A program made the translations under genes and the position numbers. This document shows positions 6,380 through 10,795 of a stretch of 10,795 bases of DNA, in pieces. The notes beneath the pieces were generated by a model. That model saw only the letters and a program-made list of their open reading frames with translations, searched no databases and had not been told where the DNA came from. Position 1 is the first letter of the stretch, and every line of letters starts with the position of its first letter. This stretch comes from Ferruginibacter sp. (GTDB taxonomy: Bacteria; Bacteroidota; Bacteroidia; Chitinophagales; Chitinophagaceae): positions 1 to 10,795 of the forward strand of contig JAURKN010000094.1 in the NCBI GenBank assembly GCA_030831725.1, in the 5' to 3' direction.

Positions 6380-7909
6380 ATGAACCATAAAAAAGCGGCA
6401 TTGATCATCATGGATGGCTGGGGATTGGGCTCCGTAGCCAAAAGCGATGCCATCCAACATGCGAAAGTTCCTTTTGTAACATCATTGTATTCAACTTATC
6501 CAAACACCACCCTAGTCACCTGCGGAGAGGCTGTCGGTTTGCCCGATGGACAAATGGGAAACAGCGAGGTCGGACACCTGAATCTTGGAGCCGGCAGAAT
6601 CGTATATCAGGAATTGCAAAGAATCAATGTGGCGATACGCGACGGATCGTTTCAACAAAACCCTGTTTTACTGGAAGCGATTCACAAAGCGAAAAAAGAA
6701 AACAGAAAATTACACCTAATGGGTTTGGTCAGTGATGGAGGAGTGCATTCCCATATTGACCATCTGAAAGCATTGATCACTCTTTGCATAAAAGAGGGTG
6801 TTGTAAATCCTTTGATTCACGCGTTCACAGACGGCAGAGATACCGATCCAAAATCTGGCCTTGGATTTTTGACCAAACTCACCGAACATCTCAAAGAACA
6901 AGGAGGAGTAATCGCAAGTGTGACGGGTAGATATTATGCCATGGACAGAGACAAACGTTGGGAAAGGGTTAAGCTCGCCTATGATGCATTGGTCCATGGA
7001 AAAGGCAATGTCACCTCCGATGTGCTACAGTCTGTCGAAGCGTCTTACGATGATGGAAAGACAGACGAATTCATATTGCCTATCATCCATTCGAAAGTCG
7101 AAAACGGAAAGATAGAAAATGGCGACGTTGTTATCTGTTTCAATTTTAGAACAGACCGCTGCCGAGAAATCACAGAAGTGCTGACACAACATACTTTTAC
7201 TGATTTTGATATGAATCCGCTGGACTTGCACTATGTAACCATGACCAGTTATGACCAGTCATACAAGAATGTGCACGTGATTTTTGAAAATGACAATCTG
7301 GAACATACGCTGGGACAAGTGCTTTCTGAAAATCAAAAGTCACAGTTACGCATAGCCGAAACAGAGAAATATCCCCATGTGAGTTTTTTCTTCAGTGGCG
7401 GAAGAGAAGAGCCGTTTCCCATGGAGAAAAGAATCATGGTTCCATCTCCGAAAGTTGCCACTTATGATTTGAAACCTGAAATGAGTGCCAAGGAAGTGGC
7501 AGATGCGGTAATTCATGAAATCGAAACAGACGCTCCTGATTTTATATGTCTGAATTTTGCGAATGCCGACATGGTAGGACATACGGGAGTTTGGGATGCG
7601 GTTGTAAAAGCAGTGGAAACAGTTGACCGCTGTGTTGAGGAAGTAGTTAACGCAGCACTGAAAAAAGACTATGTCATATTTCTGACTGCAGACCATGGCA
7701 ATGCGGATTACATCATGAATGAAGACGGAACACCCAATACGGCTCACACCTTGAATCCGGTTCCTTTGTTTGTCATAGACAAAGATTGGCGAGGAGAAGT
7801 GAAACCCGGTAAATTGGGCGACATTGCACCAACCATTTTAAGTATAATGGATATTCCGATTCCCAGTGCGATGAAAGGAGAAATACTGATTAAAACAAAA
7901 TCATCATGA
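6380..7909 (+). CDS. gpmI: 2,3-bisphosphoglycerate-independent phosphoglycerate mutase
   Basis: GpmI interconverts 3- and 2-phosphoglycerate in glycolysis and gluconeogenesis through a phosphoserine intermediate and needs manganese. The 509-residue length is typical. The alkaline-phosphatase-like domain contributes Asp12 (IMDGWG), the nucleophile Ser62 (GQMGNSEVGH) and, near the C-terminus, Asp397 and His401 (NADMVGHTG), Asp438-His439 (TADHGNAD) and His456. The inserted transferase domain carries His123 (GGVHSH), DGRD (151-154), the RYYAMDRDKRW stretch (184-194) and RTDR (257-260), plus Lys330. The start at 6380 gives the usual N-terminus. Its stop codon overlaps the start of the following haem-binding gene as ATGA (7906-7909), implying translational coupling. 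Confidence 0.98.
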   Translation: MNHKKAALIIMDGWGLGSVAKSDAIQHAKVPFVTSLYSTYPNTTLVTCGEAVGLPDGQMGNSEVGHLNLGAGRIVYQELQRINVAIRDGSFQQNPVLLEAIHKAKKENRKLHLMGLVSDGGVHSHIDHLKALITLCIKEGVVNPLIHAFTDGRDTDPKSGLGFLTKLTEHLKEQGGVIASVTGRYYAMDRDKRWERVKLAYDALVHGKGNVTSDVLQSVEASYDDGKTDEFILPIIHSKVENGKIENGDVVICFNFRTDRCREITEVLTQHTFTDFDMNPLDLHYVTMTSYDQSYKNVHVIFENDNLEHTLGQVLSENQKSQLRIAETEKYPHVSFFFSGGREEPFPMEKRIMVPSPKVATYDLKPEMSAKEVADAVIHEIETDAPDFICLNFANADMVGHTGVWDAVVKAVETVDRCVEEVVNAALKKDYVIFLTADHGNADYIMNEDGTPNTAHTLNPVPLFVIDKDWRGEVKPGKLGDIAPTILSIMDIPIPSAMKGEILIKTKSS

Positions 7910-8412
7910 AGTATATCAAAACCGCAATACTCGTTTTTATCGGCATCATGATCATCATACAGTTCATACCTGCAGGTAAAAAAAATATCAGTACAACTAC
8001 CTCTGTCTATTCCTTGGAAAAAACGATGAATGTGCCAGGAGAAATACTTGGCAATCTTAAAAACGGATGTTATGATTGCCATAGCAACAATACCAAATAC
8101 CCATGGTATTCAAATATCCAGCCCGTGACATGGTGGTTGAACAGCCATATAGAAGAAGGAAAAGAACATCTGAATTTTGATGAATTTGGGAATTTGGATA
8201 CGGAAAGCCGTGCAGAGATGATGGAAGAAATGGCTGAAGTAATTGAAGAACATGAAATGCCGATGGCTAGCTACACCTGGCTTCACCCTGAAGCAAGATT
8301 CAATGACAACACGAATAACGCAATTGTCACTTGGTTAAAGTCGCAATCCGAGAATGCCGTTGATAAACAAAACGAGAAAAAAACCAAGACAAACGAAAGT
8401 GAGGGTGAATGA
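7906..8412 (+). CDS. Membrane-anchored haem-binding domain protein (single CxxCH)
   Basis: This 168-residue protein has one N-terminal hydrophobic segment (about residues 5-22), which acts as an uncleaved anchor or signal, and then a periplasmic domain with one c-type haem attachment site, C55-Y-D-C58-H59. The sequence around it (NGCYDCHSNNTKYPWYSNIQPVTWW, split 53-77) is characteristic of the Bacteroidota Haem_bd family. A methionine-proline motif, EMPM (117-120), offers a sixth haem ligand. Charged residues dominate the C-terminal tail (about 150-168). Members are usually treated as small cytochrome-like electron carriers; the partner is unknown. Its ATG overlaps the gpmI stop by 4 bp. The sigma-factor gene follows after 52 bp without a visible terminator. 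Confidence 0.9.
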   Translation: MKYIKTAILVFIGIMIIIQFIPAGKKNISTTTSVYSLEKTMNVPGEILGNLKNGCYDCHSNNTKYPWYSNIQPVTWWLNSHIEEGKEHLNFDEFGNLDTESRAEMMEEMAEVIEEHEMPMASYTWLHPEARFNDNTNNAIVTWLKSQSENAVDKQNEKKTKTNESEGE

Positions 8413-8464
8413 ATAACCGTCTGCCTTGAAAATTGACTTATATTTAGTGTCAAATCCTGCATCC

Positions 8465-9031
8465 ATGACCGAGGAAAAAATGATTTCCGGTATCATTGAC
8501 AAAAACAAAGCTGCACAGGAGTGGTTGTATCAAAAATATAGCCCGAAAATGCTGGGCATATGTTATAGGTATGCCAAAAGCAGAATGGATGCTGAAGATA
8601 TGCTGCAGGAAGGATTCATCAAAGTTTATCAGGAGATTCACCAATACAGAGGAGATGGTTCCCTTGAAGGTTGGATCAGAAGAGTGGTCGTGAACACATG
8701 CATCAACATCCTCAAAAAAACAAAAAAATTCTCAGACACAATCGACATCTCAAACGCCGAATCCCTTCATTCCAGTTACAATATTGTTCCTTCATTCATA
8801 CAGGCCAAACAGGTGGTTGAGTGTATTCGCCTGCTTCCTATCGGTTACCGTACTGTACTGAATCTGTATGCCATAGAGGGATACTCGCATCGTGAGATTG
8901 CCGGAATGCTGGAAATTGAAGAAAGCACAAGCAGAAGCCAATACTCCAGAGCAAAAAACATGCTTGAGCACATGTTGATCCGTTTGGATATCCTACCGGA
9001 GAACATCAAAACAAAACATCAAAACTCCTAA
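8465..9031 (+). CDS. ECF-subfamily RNA polymerase sigma factor
   Basis: This is a group IV (extracytoplasmic function) sigma-70 factor of 188 residues. Region 2 spans about residues 15-85 and includes the core-binding and -10-melting stretch around DAEDMLQEGFIKVYQEI (42-58) and WIRRVVVNTCINILKK (70-85). Region 4 (about 120-170) is a helix-turn-helix: LLPIGYRTVLNLYAIEGYSH, then REIAGMLEIEESTSRSQYSRAK. I chose the ATG at 8465 because it gives the family's usual MTEE-type N-terminus. A TTG at 8426 would add 13 residues, and an ATG at 8480, preceded by GAGG, would remove 5. The next gene starts 11 bp downstream and looks like its anti-sigma factor, so the two are probably cotranscribed. TATATTTA at 8439-8446 is a weak -7-like box. 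Confidence 0.94.
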   Translation: MTEEKMISGIIDKNKAAQEWLYQKYSPKMLGICYRYAKSRMDAEDMLQEGFIKVYQEIHQYRGDGSLEGWIRRVVVNTCINILKKTKKFSDTIDISNAESLHSSYNIVPSFIQAKQVVECIRLLPIGYRTVLNLYAIEGYSHREIAGMLEIEESTSRSQYSRAKNMLEHMLIRLDILPENIKTKHQNS

Positions 9032-9042
9032 CGATTCAATCA

Positions 9043-10302
9043 TTGTCACGTTTCCACGACCATAGTGATTCATTTGAACAGTTTCTAAAAGAGACCACTG
9101 AGTCATTTTGCATGAAACCTGGTGCTAAAGTGTGGAACAGCATTTACAACAATATTCATCCACGAAAAAAATGGCCGGCATTTTCAACCAATGTCATTCT
9201 GTTGTTCGGGCTACTCTTTTTACAAGTGCCTGGGAAGTTAAAAGTGGTGGATTTGCATGTAGAATCAACAAAGAATAAAGAAACTGCAATACAAAAAGAT
9301 CAGAGCGAGAATGAGTACGAGAGCGAGATTAGGAATAATACAAAGTTCACGAAGATTAAGACGATAAAAATAAATAGTGATATAGATGCTGAGGTTGTGT
9401 CCGACCATATTTATTCGGAAACAAAACAATCGATTTTTGATGGTAAAAATGAGACAGAAAAGGTGGTGATGATGACTGAAATTGACCAAATTGACAAAAA
9501 CAAATACACCGTTATCCCTAGACTCAATCCTCAAGTCAAGAATTACAATCTGGATGTAAAAAGCTATACCTCTAAGACAAATTCCAATAATCAAAAGCAA
9601 GGGAAAGATTACCTTTTTCAGTTGTATGCCACGCCCGGATTTGGTTTTTCGCAGGCAGTTGAATCAGAGCAAAACACAAATGGTAGCATTACAGGCATAA
9701 ACACATCTTCAACAGGTGCACTTGGCGAAAACAATGCCACTTCAAAAACGACATTAAATCTCGAAGCGGGAGGTGCCGTCTTGATGAATGTTTCCAGGAT
9801 CGTCAGACTGAAAGCTGGCATGCAGTTGAATTATACGCACATCGATGAAAATACATCAAGTGACAATTCCGGGACTAGTCTCAACAACCCTGTTGTAGCA
9901 TACAATACGAATAGTCAAATGTTCCAAAGAGAAAAAAGTTCGACATACAATGCGGAACTCTATCAAATCTCAGTTCCCATAGGAACCGAAATTGAAATAA
10001 CAGGTAATGATCGGTTCCGTTGGTATGCAGGAGCCACTATTCAACCTAGCTTTTTAATGAATGCAGAGAGTCAGGATGAAATCTCCATAACAAACAGAGA
10101 CGCACTGTTCGGACTCAGAAAATGGAACTTAAATACAAGTGTGGAAACTTATGTGAGTTACAAATTGAAAAATGGTGTCATCCTGAACTTAGGACCACAA
10201 TTCAGATACCAATGGTTGTCGACTTATAATCAACCGCTGATGTCGGGTATGGACAGGTTGTATAACATTGGATTGAAACTCGGTGTGTCTAGAAATTTTT
10301 AA
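9043..10302 (+). CDS. Putative dual membrane-spanning anti-sigma factor (N-terminal inner-membrane part, C-terminal outer-membrane beta-barrel)
   Basis: The 419-residue protein has four parts. Residues 1-46 are a short cytoplasmic region (DSFEQFLKETTESFCMKPG, then VWNSIYNNIHPRKKWP) with the P-x-x-x-VW-x-x-I pattern seen beside Bacteroidota ECF sigma genes. Residues 47-62 form one hydrophobic helix preceded by basic residues (RKKW). Residues 63-188 are a charged, low-complexity linker rich in Lys, Glu, Asn and Thr. Residues about 190-419 alternate in the manner of an outer-membrane beta-barrel (YATPGFGFS, LEAGGAVLMNV, LKAGMQLNYTH, FRWYAGATIQPSF, VILNLGPQFRYQW) and end in Phe (GLKLGVSRNF). This layout fits the Dma family of anti-sigma factors described in Bacteroides thetaiotaomicron. 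It has no HxxxCxxC zinc anti-sigma motif. The start is a TTG; no in-frame ATG precedes Met24, and starting there would lose the conserved N-terminus. Confidence 0.75.
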   Translation: MSRFHDHSDSFEQFLKETTESFCMKPGAKVWNSIYNNIHPRKKWPAFSTNVILLFGLLFLQVPGKLKVVDLHVESTKNKETAIQKDQSENEYESEIRNNTKFTKIKTIKINSDIDAEVVSDHIYSETKQSIFDGKNETEKVVMMTEIDQIDKNKYTVIPRLNPQVKNYNLDVKSYTSKTNSNNQKQGKDYLFQLYATPGFGFSQAVESEQNTNGSITGINTSSTGALGENNATSKTTLNLEAGGAVLMNVSRIVRLKAGMQLNYTHIDENTSSDNSGTSLNNPVVAYNTNSQMFQREKSSTYNAELYQISVPIGTEIEITGNDRFRWYAGATIQPSFLMNAESQDEISITNRDALFGLRKWNLNTSVETYVSYKLKNGVILNLGPQFRYQWLSTYNQPLMSGMDRLYNIGLKLGVSRNF

Positions 10303-10306
10303 TGCC

Positions 10307-10795
10307 ATGAAAAAAATCAAATTGAAAGCTAGTATTTGTGCTTTGATCTGCTGGATGATGATTGCATCATGCGATCAATCTTCCAAAAGCGATGAAACTG
10401 TTATGGATGCATTTGAAAACCTAGACACATCAAAAATATCCCCTACTTTCTTTCCTGTACAATCTTTCATACTTGGAGAAGTTGAAATGTTGAAAAAAGA
10501 AAACAAAAAAATCATCCGGGTAGACAAACCGAACGGAATTGCAGATAGTATAAATGTTCCGTTTACAGAATGGGAGAAAGATATGAAAATGCTATTTTCT
10601 CCTGTCTTGGATTCCAATTCATTGTCGTCTTATTTTGTCGAAAATAAATTTCTGGATCAAAGCATAGATGCCATCACACTAACGTATGAGCCAAACCAAT
10701 CCAAACCTGATAGTATGCCTTGGAAAAACTTTTACGTGTATATCAATCCTGGTACTCAACAAATCAATAGAATTTATCTGGTGAAAAAAAACGGA
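10307..10795 (+). CDS. Lipoprotein, unknown family (cut by the window edge)
   Basis: This is a partial gene of 163 codons, running off the 3' edge with no stop. The product begins with a lipoprotein signal peptide: basic MKKIKLK, a hydrophobic core, and the lipobox MIAS-C with Cys22. It is therefore lipid-anchored in the envelope. The mature part starts with a polar linker (DQSSKSDETVMDAFENLD) and continues as a mixed alpha/beta domain with the stretches SPTFFPVQSFILGEVEML (45-62), FLDQSIDAITLTYEP (115-129) and a strand pair WKNFYVYINPGTQQINRIYLV (138-158). I do not recognise a named family. It starts 4 bp after the stop of the putative anti-sigma/barrel gene, so it is certainly part of the same transcript and is probably a functional partner. 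Confidence 0.85.
   Translation, partial: MKKIKLKASICALICWMMIASCDQSSKSDETVMDAFENLDTSKISPTFFPVQSFILGEVEMLKKENKKIIRVDKPNGIADSINVPFTEWEKDMKMLFSPVLDSNSLSSYFVENKFLDQSIDAITLTYEPNQSKPDSMPWKNFYVYINPGTQQINRIYLVKKNG

Noticed and set aside
7241..7260. A 10-bp tandem repeat, ATGACCAGTT followed by ATGACCAGTC.
   Set aside because: It lies in gpmI codons for a conserved MTSYDQS stretch; two copies with a period not divisible by three look incidental.
7346..7747. Long open frames on the minus strand inside gpmI (also 6716-6997 and 7744-8082).
   Set aside because: They lie antisense to a fully conserved gpmI and its neighbour, and their Cys/Phe/His/Ile-rich translations look like shadow frames.
8426..8464. 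TTG at 8426 as the start of the sigma factor.
   Set aside because: The added 13 residues are not typical of ECF sigma factors, whereas ATG 8465 gives a normal MTEE-type N-terminus.

Overview
The window looks like chromosomal DNA of a member of the Bacteroidota. The evidence is a GldB-type gliding-motility lipoprotein, a DUF4783 protein, a membrane-anchored haem-binding protein of the Bacteroidota type, an ECF sigma factor followed by an outer-membrane beta-barrel protein, and TAnnTTTG-like promoter elements in place of clear Shine-Dalgarno sites. The class cannot be fixed from sequence alone; a Chitinophagia/Saprospiria-like lineage is a guess. Coding density is very high, with no gene-free stretch over 300 bases, no RNA genes, no insertion sequences and no CRISPR.

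Layout. (1) 73-375 (+) is a small unknown protein, convergent with a minus-strand pair, nadE then rsgA (2991 down to 381). A strong intrinsic terminator for the small gene lies inside the 3' end of rsgA. (2) gldB (3072-4085, +) diverges from nadE across an 80-bp region that holds a 35-bp inverted repeat. gldB meets apaG (4478-4092, -) tail to tail. (3) A minus-strand group runs DUF4783, nadC, yciH/SUI1 (6227 down to 4591), with a good promoter candidate directly before nadC. (4) A plus-strand run goes from 6380 to the window edge: gpmI, haem-binding protein, ECF sigma factor, a dual-membrane protein, and a lipoprotein cut by the edge.

How the genes work together. nadC (quinolinate to nicotinate mononucleotide) and nadE (last step, glutamine-dependent) are two NAD-biosynthesis steps in separate operons. 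rsgA and yciH act on the ribosome or translation. gpmI is glycolytic and is translationally coupled (ATGA overlap) to the haem-binding protein. The most interesting part is the 3' end. There an ECF sigma gene is followed 11 bp later by a protein with a short cytoplasmic N-terminus, one inner-membrane helix, a long periplasmic linker and a C-terminal outer-membrane beta-barrel. This is the architecture of the dual membrane-spanning anti-sigma factors (Dma) described in Bacteroides. A lipoprotein gene follows at once. I read this as an envelope-sensing sigma/anti-sigma module. The wiring is inference.
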